Positions 24,187-32,555 of a stretch of DNA of 64,000 nt are shown in pieces. The translations under genes and the position numbers were made by a program. The stretch covers positions 5,084,001 through 5,148,000 of the forward strand of contig NZ_JAGGMR010000001.1 of the NCBI RefSeq assembly GCF_017875645.1, in the 5' to 3' direction. Numbering within the stretch: position 1 is the first letter of the stretch; each line of letters begins with the position of its first letter. The notes under the pieces are model-generated. The model worked only from the letters and a program-made list of their open reading frames with translations. It was not told where the DNA came from and did not search any database. This DNA is from Nocardia goodfellowii. GTDB lineage: Bacteria > Actinomycetota > Actinomycetes > Mycobacteriales > Mycobacteriaceae.

Positions 24187-25656
24187 TCACGCCGTCAGCA
24201 GGTGTGCCAATCGCTGAGCCTCGGCGGCCAGACCGGGCGGGTTGGTGGCGATGAACATGGCGTCGGCGGCCAGATTTCCCAGCACGTGCCAGGTCGGATC
24301 GGGGCGGCCGTGCACCAGCGGTGCGCGGGTGCCGGGGTCGGTCGACAGGCCGCCGGACGCGTGGAGTTCGACGGCTCCGGCGGCCAGCAGGGCGCTGAGC
24401 AGGGATTCGGTTTCCGCCGGTGTGGTGTAGGCGGGTGGATTGACGGCATTGACGACCACATCGGCGGTCCAGGCGCCGTGGTCGGCGATCGTGAAGCCGC
24501 CACCGGTGCGCGCCTCGATCTTCGTGACTCCGGTTCGCAGGCGCAACTGCCCGGAATCCAGCAGGCGCAGCACGATTTTCGCATTGTGCGGCACCATGGG
24601 GGAGCTGATGCTGTTGACGGTGCGGAAATGCCGATGGCGTAACAGGGTTCGATCGGCCTCGGGTAGCAGCGGCCATGCCGTCGGTCCGGTCACGCGAATG
24701 GCCATGGTGAGCAGGCGCGGGCCGTGCCCCGGCGAATCGACTTCCGCCAACTGCCGGCGTAGCCGGTCGACGGGTGGTTCGGACTCGGCGGCAAGGATCT
24801 CGGCGGCGAAGGCGTCGAAGTCCTCGCCGAGGTCGGCCAGTTCGGCGCGCATGAGTGCGACGAGGTGGGCGAAGGTGAGGCCGCCGTCGCTGGCCGCGGC
24901 GCGGATCGTCTCCGGGGTGAGGTGACGCAGCTCCAGTCGGACCGGGCGTTTCTGCACGAAAGGCAATGTCCCGCTTCGGGAAACGAAACTGATCGGGCCG
25001 GTGTGCCCGTTCGCCGTCAAGGCGGCCGCGATATCGACGGCGGTCAGTCCGCTGCCGATCACCGCGACATGCGCCGCGGCCGGGATTTCGGTGATCGTCC
25101 GAGCCAGGGGATAGGGCTCGTCGACATAGCCCGGTGCGCCGGTCAGACCGTAATGGTCCAGGGGGCGGCCGTTTCCGACGGACAGGACCGCTCGATCCAC
25201 CGGCACCTGCCCGCCGTCCTCGGTGTACAGCACCGCGCCGCCGTCCTTCGAATGCTCCGCCCGCGCGAACCCGGTGACGCGGGCGTTGACGACGCTCACT
25301 TGCCAACCGGCCCTACGTAATACGCCGATGGCGGTGCGCGCGGTGTCCTCCAGATAGTCGCCGTAGCGCGCACGCGGTACCAGGATCTGGTCCAGCGACT
25401 CGTCGCGATACTTCGCCACATCGGTGCGGGCCGCCAGCCACCGCTGGTAATGCTCCGGATCCGCGGCCCGGATCGACATGAGCATGGGCGGGGCGTTGAC
25501 CCGCACCGCCTCGATATCCGGCTGATACGGCCGCCCGCGCCACAGCGCGGACGAGCCGTCGAAAACCGTGATGGTTCCCGGCTTTCCACCTGTCGCCGCG
25601 AGTGCGTCGAGCAGTCCGACTCCGGCCGCTCCGGCCCCGACGATTCCGATACGCAT
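24187..25656 (-). CDS. FAD/NAD(P)-binding protein, flavin monooxygenase-like
   Basis: 489 residues. The N-terminal Rossmann motif GIVGAGAAGVGLLDAL (residues 4-19) binds FAD, and a second nucleotide-binding motif VAVIGSGLTAVDIAAAL lies near residue 190. Between them is the region with WRGRPYQPDIEAVRVNAPPMLMS typical of the NAD_binding_9/HpyO-like group. It is probably a flavin oxidoreductase or N-hydroxylase-like enzyme; the catalytic role is not established. A longer open frame upstream covers the regulator gene on the other strand and is rejected. It is divergent from the LuxR-type regulator at 25816 across 159 bp containing two similar palindromes, so it is probably that regulator's target. 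Confidence 0.85.
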   Translation of the reverse strand: MRIGIVGAGAAGVGLLDALAATGGKPGTITVFDGSSALWRGRPYQPDIEAVRVNAPPMLMSIRAADPEHYQRWLAARTDVAKYRDESLDQILVPRARYGDYLEDTARTAIGVLRRAGWQVSVVNARVTGFARAEHSKDGGAVLYTEDGGQVPVDRAVLSVGNGRPLDHYGLTGAPGYVDEPYPLARTITEIPAAAHVAVIGSGLTAVDIAAALTANGHTGPISFVSRSGTLPFVQKRPVRLELRHLTPETIRAAASDGGLTFAHLVALMRAELADLGEDFDAFAAEILAAESEPPVDRLRRQLAEVDSPGHGPRLLTMAIRVTGPTAWPLLPEADRTLLRHRHFRTVNSISSPMVPHNAKIVLRLLDSGQLRLRTGVTKIEARTGGGFTIADHGAWTADVVVNAVNPPAYTTPAETESLLSALLAAGAVELHASGGLSTDPGTRAPLVHGRPDPTWHVLGNLAADAMFIATNPPGLAAEAQRLAHLLTA

Positions 25657-25723
25657 GGCATTCCTTTCCGAGCACCCCGATGGTGCGTTGACCAGCGTCA
25701 TCGCCTTCGGCTCCGGGTCACAT

Positions 25724-25738
25724 CCCCCGATTGAGGGG
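25724..25738. promoter_or_regulatory. Palindrome copy 1 in the LuxR/flavoprotein divergent region
   Basis: CCCCCGATTGAGGGG; with flanking bases the arms read TCCCC and GGGGA. A similar element lies 39-40 bp downstream. Likely binding site of the regulator encoded at 25816. Confidence 0.5.
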
Positions 25739-25762
25739 AATTTCCGCGCCACAGCCCGGGTT

Positions 25763-25778
25763 CCCCCTCGAATGAGGG
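25763..25778. promoter_or_regulatory. Palindrome copy 2 in the LuxR/flavoprotein divergent region
   Basis: CCCCCTCGAATGAGGG, containing the perfect inverted repeat CCCTC-GAAT-GAGGG. It shares CCCC..GA.TGAGGG with copy 1; the centres are about 40 bp (four helical turns) apart, which suits cooperative binding. Confidence 0.5.
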
Positions 25779-25815
25779 ATGGCGGACCGGTGTGCAGCCC
25801 AGCAGGATTTCCACC

Positions 25816-26922
25816 ATGAGCACTCGCAACGCGGTCCAGGCACTGCTGCACGACATCGCGAGCGCGCCGGACTCGCACACCCTGTTCGCGAACGCTTCCA
25901 CGCGGCTGCGCCGCCTCTCGCCCTTCGACGCCGCCGTGTGGGTTGCCACCGACCCCATCAACGGTTTGACCACCGCACCGGTGCGAGTGGAGAACCTGCA
26001 CGAGGGGGGTTGCGGAACATATTGGGAATCCGAGCTTTTCGCCGAGCATGTCAACCGCTTCCGTGACCTCGCGCAGGCTCAGGTTCCGGTCGCCGGTCTG
26101 CGCGCCGTGACCGAGGGTGACCCGGCCCGGAGCCCGCTCTACCGGAACTTCATGCGGCCCCGCGGTCTGGAAGACGAGTTGCGCGCGGTCTTCCGCGTCG
26201 ACGGCCAACCCTGGGGGCAGCTCAGTCTGTTCCGCGAACGTGGTCGCGCCGATTTCGACGAGGCCGATATCGCGCTGGTCACCGCACTGTCCGCGCCGCT
26301 CGCCCAGCGGCTGCGTTCCTTCGTCCAACCCTCGACCACACCGACCCCGGAGGACACCACCCAGGCACCCGGGATGTTGCTGTTCGACGCGGACGGAAAC
26401 CTGGTGTCGCTCAATGACGAAGCCCGGGACCTGCTCGCCCGGATGCCGCCGGGTCCGTCCACCACGACACCGCTCGGCATCGAATTACCGCTGCCGGTGT
26501 GGATTCTCAGCACCGCCGGCCGGGCCCGGCTCACCGGCGGCAGCGCCCGCATCCGCATCCGTGCCACGACCGGACGCTGGCTGGTCTGTCACGCGTCGTG
26601 CCTGCGCGGCGCCGACGGCACCGGCGGCTCGACCGCCCTGGTCATCGAGTTCGCCAAACCCTCCGAGATCGCGGCTCTGGTGACCGCCGCCTACGAATTG
26701 ACCCACCGGGAACTCGACGTCATCGAACTCATCGCCCGCGGCTTGCCGACCGGAGACATCGCCGCCCGACTGCACCTGTCCCCGCACACGGTCCGCGACC
26801 ACGTGAAGGCCATCTTCGACAAGGTCGGCGTCACCAGCCGCGGGGAACTGGTCGCGAAACTGTTCACCGAATTCCAGCAACCCTTCGCCGCGCGAAACAC
26901 CGTCCGCGTCGAACGGAACTGA
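25816..26922 (+). CDS. LuxR-type helix-turn-helix regulator with GAF-like sensor
   Basis: 368 residues. An N-terminal GAF-like domain (about 1-170) is followed by a PAS-like middle (LLFDADGNLVSLNDEARDLLARM) and a C-terminal LuxR helix-turn-helix (LTHRELDVIELIARGLPTGDIAARLHLSPHTVRDHVKAIFDKVGVTSRGELVAKLF). AGGA 8 nt before ATG 25816 supports this start over GTG 25792. It lacks a receiver domain, so it should respond to a ligand rather than phosphorylation. It is divergent from the flavoprotein gene and close to two palindromes. Convergent with the P450 gene (6-bp gap). Confidence 0.9.
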   Translation: MSTRNAVQALLHDIASAPDSHTLFANASTRLRRLSPFDAAVWVATDPINGLTTAPVRVENLHEGGCGTYWESELFAEHVNRFRDLAQAQVPVAGLRAVTEGDPARSPLYRNFMRPRGLEDELRAVFRVDGQPWGQLSLFRERGRADFDEADIALVTALSAPLAQRLRSFVQPSTTPTPEDTTQAPGMLLFDADGNLVSLNDEARDLLARMPPGPSTTTPLGIELPLPVWILSTAGRARLTGGSARIRIRATTGRWLVCHASCLRGADGTGGSTALVIEFAKPSEIAALVTAAYELTHRELDVIELIARGLPTGDIAARLHLSPHTVRDHVKAIFDKVGVTSRGELVAKLFTEFQQPFAARNTVRVERN

Positions 26923-26928
26923 GCCCGG

Positions 26929-28131
26929 CTACCAGGTCACGAGCAATTCTTCCGGGCCGCGCACGAGTAGCCCGCGCTTCCACGGCACCTCGTCGAGCGG
27001 GACGGCCAAGCGCAGACCGGGGAATCCGCGCAGCAGCGAACTCATCGCGACCTGAAGTTCCAGGCGAGCCAGTTGAGCGCCGAGACAGTGGTGCGCGCCG
27101 TGACCGAAGGCGATGTGCGGGTTGCTGATTCGAGTGAGGTCCAGCTCTTCCGGCTCGGCGAAGACGGATTCGTCCCGGTTCGCGGCCTGCGTGTTGACGA
27201 ACACCGCCTCGCCCGCCCGGACCGTGACGCCGCTGAGGGTCACGTCCTCGGTGGCGATCCGCGCGAAGGCCCCGCCGGAACCGAGTTGCACGTGCCGCAG
27301 CAGTTCCTCGACCGCGCGCGGCACCAGGTCGGGCTCGCGCCGCAGCAGATCCCAGTGTCCAGGCTCGCTGAGCAGCACGTAGGTGAAGTTCGCGATCTGG
27401 TTGGCTGTGGTCTCGTGCCCGGCGATGAGCAGGCCCAGACCCAGGTTGACCAGTTCGGTCTCACTGAGCCGGTCATCGTTGTCACGCGCGGCGACCAGTG
27501 CGCCCAGCAGGTCGTCGGCTGGTTCGGCGCGGCGCTGTGCGATCAATTCCGCCAGGTAGGTTTCCAGCTCGGCCCTAGCGGCCGCGATCTGCGTCCGGGT
27601 GTAGGCGGTGGTGGACAGGATCGCGTCGGAGAAATCCCGGAATCGATGCTGGTGCTCGGTGGGCACGCCCAGCATTTCGCAGATCAGCGTGACCGGCAGC
27701 GGCAACGCGAGCTGCCGTACCAGGTCGGCGGGCGGCCCGGACGCCGCGATCGCGGCGAGATGCTCATCGACGATCTGTTGGGCGCGGGGACGCAGTTGCT
27801 CGACCCGGCGGCTGGTGAACGCCTTGGCGACCAGCTTGCGCAGCCGGGTGTGTTCCGGCGGGTCCATGCTGAGTAGCGAATCACCGCGCGGGGGCTCGGG
27901 TGTCGCGCGGGGCAGATCCTCCCGGTCGACGGCCCGTGCCCGGCTGAATCGCGGATCCGCCAGCACCAGCCGGACATCGTCGTAGCGGGTGACCAGCCAG
28001 CCCTCGCCGCCGTAGGGGAGCTGGATTCGTGCCACCGGTTCCGTTCGGCGTAATCGTGCCAGCAACGGATCGATGTCGAGCCGGACCGGCTCGCCGAATG
28101 GGTACTGCCGAACCTCGAAATCGGTGGTCAT
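26929..28131 (-). CDS. Cytochrome P450
   Basis: 400 residues, normal size for a soluble bacterial class I P450. I-helix AGHETT (oxygen activation), K-helix E-x-x-R in VEELLRH, and heme-binding FGHGAHHCLGAQLAR with the Cys thiolate ligand; C-helix segment PPEHTRLRKLVAKAF. It needs ferredoxin and a reductase, neither of which is adjacent. It may act in secondary metabolism or catabolism. ATG 28131 is preferred; an extension to 28215 has no ribosome site. The upstream gap contains an AT-rich TTTAATTTAGC stretch that may be its promoter. Confidence 0.95.
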   Translation of the reverse strand: MTTDFEVRQYPFGEPVRLDIDPLLARLRRTEPVARIQLPYGGEGWLVTRYDDVRLVLADPRFSRARAVDREDLPRATPEPPRGDSLLSMDPPEHTRLRKLVAKAFTSRRVEQLRPRAQQIVDEHLAAIAASGPPADLVRQLALPLPVTLICEMLGVPTEHQHRFRDFSDAILSTTAYTRTQIAAARAELETYLAELIAQRRAEPADDLLGALVAARDNDDRLSETELVNLGLGLLIAGHETTANQIANFTYVLLSEPGHWDLLRREPDLVPRAVEELLRHVQLGSGGAFARIATEDVTLSGVTVRAGEAVFVNTQAANRDESVFAEPEELDLTRISNPHIAFGHGAHHCLGAQLARLELQVAMSSLLRGFPGLRLAVPLDEVPWKRGLLVRGPEELLVTW

Positions 28132-28330
28132 CGCGCTCTCGCTTCCGAATTGAGCGGGCCCTACTGACGAAATCGTTTCCCTAGCTAAATTAAACGCCCT
28201 GTCGCCGTCCGTCAACGACGAATGCCGTTACGCGGCTTGGCAATCAGCTTCCTCGTTGCGAGGTGCTGGACAAACCCACATCTTGTGACATACTTGCGGT
28301 CGGTGGACGACCGAAAGTTGGTTGATTGAC

Positions 28331-29254
28331 GTGAGTATGACGAGTCCGGGCACGCGCCCGCCCGAACAGGTTCCGCCGCAACCTGATTCGCCGCCGGGTC
28401 CACCGGCGCGGTCGAGCGGGCGGATCGACGGCTATGGCCAGTCGGTCCGGGATGGCGCGAGCACCTTCTGGAACGAGCACCCCAAGCGCGCGGTGGATAC
28501 CTTCGGCCGGCAGCTGTCCATGGGGCGGGAATTGATCGTCGGTCTGATCGTGTCGCTGGTTCGTGGGCAGTTCAACTGGCGGGAGTTCGTGCGCCAGTGC
28601 GGGTTCATGGCCAGCGTGTCGGCGATCCCGACGATGATCGTCGCGATTCCGGTCGGTGTGGTGGTCTCGCTACAGGTCAGCCTGGTCATCAAGCAGGTCG
28701 GCGCGGATTCTTTCGTCGGCGCCGCGGTCGGCATCGGCGTGGTGAAACAGGGTGCGCCACTGGTCACCTCGCTGATGATCGCCGGTGCGGTCGGCTCGGC
28801 CATCTGCGCGGACCTGGGCTCGCGCACCATCCGCGAGGAGATCGACGCGATGCGGACGATGGCGGTGGATCCACTGCAACGGCTGGTCGGCCCGCGCCTG
28901 CTCGCGGCGACGGTCGTCAGCACACTGCTCTGCGGGCTGGTGGTCTTCGTCGGGTTCGCCGCCACCTACGGCTTCTTCATCTATGTCGACGGCGGGACAC
29001 CGGGGTCGTTCCTGTCCGCGTTCGTCGGGTTCGCCAACTCCAATGATCTTTTGATCGCGTTCTTCAAATCGGCGCTGTTCGGCGTCTTCACCGCCATTAT
29101 CGCCGGCTATCACGGCCTGCACGCTCGCGGCGGCCCGGCGGGCGTGGCCAACGCCGTCAACGCGGCGGTGGTGCAGTCGGCACTCGTGCTCTTCGGGGTG
29201 AACGTGCTGATCTCGCAGATCTACAACTCCCTCGTCCCGAGTCAGCTGGGGTAA
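28331..29254 (+). CDS. MlaE/YrbE-family permease, A subunit
   Basis: About 307 residues. A Pro-rich cytoplasmic tail (about 40 residues) precedes five to six membrane segments and the MlaE core VGAAVGIGVVKQGAPLVTSLMIAGAVGSAICADLGSRTIREEIDAMRTM, which holds the coupling helix with E-E-I-D-A. YrbEA/B pairs form the permease of Mce lipid importers in mycolate bacteria. Here no mce genes follow, so the substrate-binding part must come from another locus. Start is uncertain: TTG 28322, GTG 28331 and ATG 28337 are in frame without a good ribosome site. The B subunit starts 2 nt after this stop. Confidence 0.9.
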   Translation: MSMTSPGTRPPEQVPPQPDSPPGPPARSSGRIDGYGQSVRDGASTFWNEHPKRAVDTFGRQLSMGRELIVGLIVSLVRGQFNWREFVRQCGFMASVSAIPTMIVAIPVGVVVSLQVSLVIKQVGADSFVGAAVGIGVVKQGAPLVTSLMIAGAVGSAICADLGSRTIREEIDAMRTMAVDPLQRLVGPRLLAATVVSTLLCGLVVFVGFAATYGFFIYVDGGTPGSFLSAFVGFANSNDLLIAFFKSALFGVFTAIIAGYHGLHARGGPAGVANAVNAAVVQSALVLFGVNVLISQIYNSLVPSQLG

Positions 29255-29256
29255 TC

Positions 29257-30111
29257 ATGGCCGCCACACATACGCCGCCGTTGCTGCGGCCCGCCCGCGT
29301 CCTCGCCCGGCCCGCCCGGGTGCTGGCCACGATGGGGCATCAGGTCTACTTCCTGATTCGCGCACTCGCCGCCATCCCGATCGCCATCCGGCACTACTCC
29401 CGGGAGATCAGTCGCCTGGTGGGCGATATCAGCTGGGGTAACGGAACATTGGTCGCAGGCGGCGGTACGGCGGGCGTGATGGTGGTGATCTGCGCGTTCG
29501 GCGGCATGACCCTCGGAATCGAGGCGTTCACCAACCTGGACCTGCTGGGCATCGGCCAGGTGACCGGGGCGATCTCGGCGCTGGGCAGCACCCGGGAGAT
29601 CGCGCCGATCCTGGCCACCGAGGCGTTCATCATCCAGGCGGGCTGCCGGTTCACCGCGCAACTGGGCGCCATGCGGATCTCGGAGGAGATCGACGCCCTG
29701 GAGTCCATCGCGATCCGGCCGATGCCCTATCTGGTGACCACGCGCATGCTGGCCAGTGTCATCGTCGCGGTGCCGCTCTACGTTGCCGCGCTAGCGGTTT
29801 CGTACCTGTCCACCGAACTGACGGTGGCGTTGATCGGCGACGTGCCCGGCGGGACGTATCGGCACTACTTCGAAATTTTCGCCGTCTCCTCGGACATGCT
29901 CTATTCGATCCTGAAGGTGGTCGTCCTGGTCATGCTGACCATCTTCATCCAGTGCTACTACGGCTATTTCGCCACCGGCGGCCCGGAGGGCGTCGGGGTG
30001 GCCGCCGGGCGGGCGATCCGGATGTCGATCATCGTCGTCGTGACGGCGAATCTGTTCATGTCGCTGGCCATCTGGGGCACCGCCGTCGGCACCGCGCGGT
30101 TCACGGGGTGA
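29257..30111 (+). CDS. MlaE/YrbE-family permease, B subunit
   Basis: 284 residues with about five membrane helices and the MlaE signature STREIAPILATEAFIIQAGCRFTAQLGAMRISEEIDALESIAIRPMPYLVTTRMLA. It pairs with the preceding A subunit to form the membrane channel of a lipid ABC transporter; the ATPase (Mkl/MceG type) is usually encoded elsewhere in these genomes. Its stop overlaps a possible GTG start of the MoxR gene, tying the permease pair to a MoxR/DUF58 operon rather than to mce genes, which is unusual. Confidence 0.93.
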   Translation: MAATHTPPLLRPARVLARPARVLATMGHQVYFLIRALAAIPIAIRHYSREISRLVGDISWGNGTLVAGGGTAGVMVVICAFGGMTLGIEAFTNLDLLGIGQVTGAISALGSTREIAPILATEAFIIQAGCRFTAQLGAMRISEEIDALESIAIRPMPYLVTTRMLASVIVAVPLYVAALAVSYLSTELTVALIGDVPGGTYRHYFEIFAVSSDMLYSILKVVVLVMLTIFIQCYYGYFATGGPEGVGVAAGRAIRMSIIVVVTANLFMSLAIWGTAVGTARFTG

Positions 30112-30116
30112 ACGCG

Positions 30117-31124
30117 ATGTCCGAGGCGGCGCCGGCGCACCGCGCTCTCGACGAATTACAGCGGGTCATCGTGGGCAGGCGCGAAGCCCTCGGCGTGATC
30201 ATGGCGACGATCCTGGCGGGCGGTCATGTCCTGATCGAAGATCTGCCCGGCCTCGGCAAGACCATGATCGCGCGGTCCTTCGGCGCGGTGCTCGGACTGG
30301 AGGTGAAGCGGATCCAGTTCACGCCCGATCTGCTGCCCGCCGACGTCCTGGGGTCGACGGTATTCAACTCCGGCACAAGCACATTCGAATACCGGCCGGG
30401 ACCGATCCGGACCAATATCCTGATCGCCGACGAGATCAACCGGACGCCGCCGAAAACGCAGTCCGCCCTGCTGGAGGCGATGGCCGAAGGTCAGGTGAGC
30501 GTCGACGGAATTACCCGGCCCTTGCCGTCGCCGTTCCTGGTACTGGCGACACAGAACCCGATCGAGCACGAAGGCACCTACGAGTTGCCCGAGGCACAGC
30601 TCGATCGGTTCGCGACCCGGCTGCGGCTCGGCTATTCGACCGCGGGGGAGGAGAAGTCGCTGCTGCGCCGGCGGATGGAGCGCACCGGGCAGGCGCCGCG
30701 GGCACGGCAAATCCTCGACGCCGGCGCGGTCCTCGGCCTGCGGGACGCGGTGGACGCCGTCACCGCGCACGACGACATCCTCGAATACATCGTCGCGCTG
30801 GCGCGCGCCACCCGGACGCATGTGCACGTGGCGGTCGGGGCGAGTCCCCGGGCCGAACTCGACTTGCTGCAGCTGGCACGCGCGTACGCGCTGCTGGGCG
30901 GCCGCGATTTCGTCGTGCCCGAAGACGTCAAGGCGCTGGCCGCGACAACGTTGTCCCATCGCATCACGCCGCGACCGGAATCGTGGGTGCGCGGCATCAC
31001 CGGCGAAACCATCGTCGCGGAGGTGCTCGGGCGTGTGCCCGCGCCGCGGCTGGCCGGATCGCGGCACACCGAACCCGCGGACAGCGAGCCGCCGCGACTG
31101 ATCGGTTCGTCGGTCGCTCCCTAG
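30117..31124 (+). CDS. MoxR-family AAA ATPase
   Basis: 335 residues. Walker A-like GHVLIEDLPGLGKTMIARSF, Walker B LIADEINRTPPKTQSALLEAM, sensor FLVLATQNPIEHEGTYELPEAQLDRF, and the C-terminal AAA lid. MoxR ATPases act as chaperones that activate partner proteins with VWA or DUF58 domains; a DUF58 gene lies downstream. An in-frame GTG at 30108 overlaps the upstream stop (GTGA) and is an equally possible start. Part of an overlapping operon from yrbE to the HD protein, probably concerned with the cell envelope. Confidence 0.93.
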   Translation: MSEAAPAHRALDELQRVIVGRREALGVIMATILAGGHVLIEDLPGLGKTMIARSFGAVLGLEVKRIQFTPDLLPADVLGSTVFNSGTSTFEYRPGPIRTNILIADEINRTPPKTQSALLEAMAEGQVSVDGITRPLPSPFLVLATQNPIEHEGTYELPEAQLDRFATRLRLGYSTAGEEKSLLRRRMERTGQAPRARQILDAGAVLGLRDAVDAVTAHDDILEYIVALARATRTHVHVAVGASPRAELDLLQLARAYALLGGRDFVVPEDVKALAATTLSHRITPRPESWVRGITGETIVAEVLGRVPAPRLAGSRHTEPADSEPPRLIGSSVAP

Positions 31125-31158
31125 GCCCCGGGGCGCGGGTAAGGACGGAGGTGTGCGG

Positions 31159-32079
31159 ATGACGCTTCGAGTGCTGGTCATGCTGGGGCTGCTGGGTGTC
31201 ACGGTCGTCGCCGTCGGCGGCTATCTGCCCGCCGCGGAACCGCCGTCGCCGCACCAGGATTCGCCTGCGGAGCGATCCGTTGTGCCGTTGGCCGCGGTCT
31301 CCGTGATCGCGCTGTTCCTCATCGGCCTCACCGTGCTCGCGTACCTGCGCCGTCCGCCGGTGCCGGTGCTGGCGGGGAACGCCGACCAGTCGGCGGGAGG
31401 CCGCGGGCCGATCCGTTTCTCCGGCCGGGATCTGTTCGTCGCCGCGGTGGTCTGCCTGGCTCTGGCCCTGCCACTCGGTGTGGCGATGGTACTCACGCCG
31501 CGCGGGCCACTGGCCGCCGAGACCCGCCCGCCGGAACGCACGCAGCCGCCCGAATCGGTTCGGGGCGAACCCGTTTCCGCGGCGCCGACGCAGCGGGACC
31601 GTCGCTCCGAGGAATCGCCGCTCGCGGGGGTGGGTGTGGTCGCGGGGTCGGTGCTGCTGGTATCGCTCGGCGCGCTCGTCGTCGTCGCGGTGCGGTCGGC
31701 ACGTCGAGCACCGGTGACCGCGGTGGCCGACGAGCCGGTAGCGCTGCGCGAGGTGGTGGCCCGGGCGACGACGTGTGCGCTCACCGAAATGTCGGAGCCG
31801 CACCATGATCCGCGCGGTGCCGTACTGGCCTGCTACTACGCGATGGAGCGCGAGTTCGCCGGACTGCCCGCGGTGGCTCCGGTCGCCTCGGATACGCCGT
31901 CGGAGGTGCTCGGCCGCGCCGTGCGGGGCGGGGTGGTGAGCCGTACGGTGGCGACCCGGTTGGTGACGTTGTTCGCGGTGGCGCGATTCAGCGGCCACGT
32001 CATGGGCGAGCGCGACCGGATCGAAGCGGCCGCGATTCTGCGGGCCGTGCTAGAGGAGCTGGACAGGGGACGGCGATGA
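31159..32079 (+). CDS. Membrane protein with C-terminal DUF4129-like domain
   Basis: 306 residues. Membrane segments lie at about 5-22, 46-64, 95-114 and 155-178, with Pro/Thr-rich extracellular stretches. The C-terminal about 100 residues (AVLACYYAMEREFAGLPAVAPVASDTPSEVLGRAVRGGVVS) match the DUF4129 pattern found beside transglutaminase, DUF58 and MoxR genes. GGAGG (31147-31151) lies 7 nt before ATG 31159, better than GTG 31153. Its stop overlaps the next start (ATGA). Function unknown; an envelope role is inferred from the gene set. Confidence 0.8.
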   Translation: MTLRVLVMLGLLGVTVVAVGGYLPAAEPPSPHQDSPAERSVVPLAAVSVIALFLIGLTVLAYLRRPPVPVLAGNADQSAGGRGPIRFSGRDLFVAAVVCLALALPLGVAMVLTPRGPLAAETRPPERTQPPESVRGEPVSAAPTQRDRRSEESPLAGVGVVAGSVLLVSLGALVVVAVRSARRAPVTAVADEPVALREVVARATTCALTEMSEPHHDPRGAVLACYYAMEREFAGLPAVAPVASDTPSEVLGRAVRGGVVSRTVATRLVTLFAVARFSGHVMGERDRIEAAAILRAVLEELDRGRR

Positions 32080-32555
32080 GCTTCGATCGCACGGTGGCCG
32101 CCGCCTCGGTGCTGGTGTGCGGCGCGCAGATCGCCGCGCTCGCACTGGCGCGGCAGGCCGTTCTTCCCGTCGCGGCCGCGGCGCTGGCGCTGCTGGTCGT
32201 CGCGGTCGTCGCGGTCGCGCGGTCCAGTTCGGCCCCGGAGCCGGCCGGCGTGGACCGCGGGCCCGCCGACGCCTTGCCGCGCTGGCGGTCCCGCGTCGCC
32301 CTGCTGCTGGACTACGCGGAGGGCACCCAGGCGGAATGGGACCGCCATATCCGCCCGTTCCTGGCCCGGGAATTCCAGCTGGCGCTGGGCCATTACGGCA
32401 CGAACGAGGCCGAGGCGACCGAGGCGGCCGGTAGCGCGTACTTCGGACCGGAGCTGTGGGAGTGGGTGCGTCCGCACGCGATATCGGACGCGGCGGAGCC
32501 AGGACCGGGCCGGGCGGTGTTCGTCGCCGCGGTCGAGCGGCTGGAACGACTATGA
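32076..32555 (+). CDS. Small membrane protein of the MoxR/DUF58 operon, unknown
   Basis: 159 residues: two adjacent membrane helices (about 5-48) and a cytoplasmic acidic domain (ALPRWRSRVALLLDYAEGTQAEWDRHIRPFLAREFQLAL). Genes of this size and layout commonly sit between DUF4129 and DUF58 genes in actinobacteria. ATGA overlaps at both ends indicate coupled translation with its neighbours. No enzymatic motif seen. Confidence 0.75.
   Translation: MSFDRTVAAASVLVCGAQIAALALARQAVLPVAAAALALLVVAVVAVARSSSAPEPAGVDRGPADALPRWRSRVALLLDYAEGTQAEWDRHIRPFLAREFQLALGHYGTNEAEATEAAGSAYFGPELWEWVRPHAISDAAEPGPGRAVFVAAVERLERL

Noticed and set aside
25657..26328. Upstream extension of the flavoprotein frame
   Set aside because: It is antisense to the LuxR-type regulator; the FAD Rossmann motif starts right after ATG 25656.
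28251..28263. CCTCG-TTG-CGAGG palindrome upstream of yrbE as an operator
   Set aside because: Short arms, no regulator adjacent and no second copy; not enough to claim.
28331..30111. An mce operon head
   Set aside because: The YrbE pair is real, but no Mce substrate-binding genes follow within the window, so it cannot be called a mce operon.
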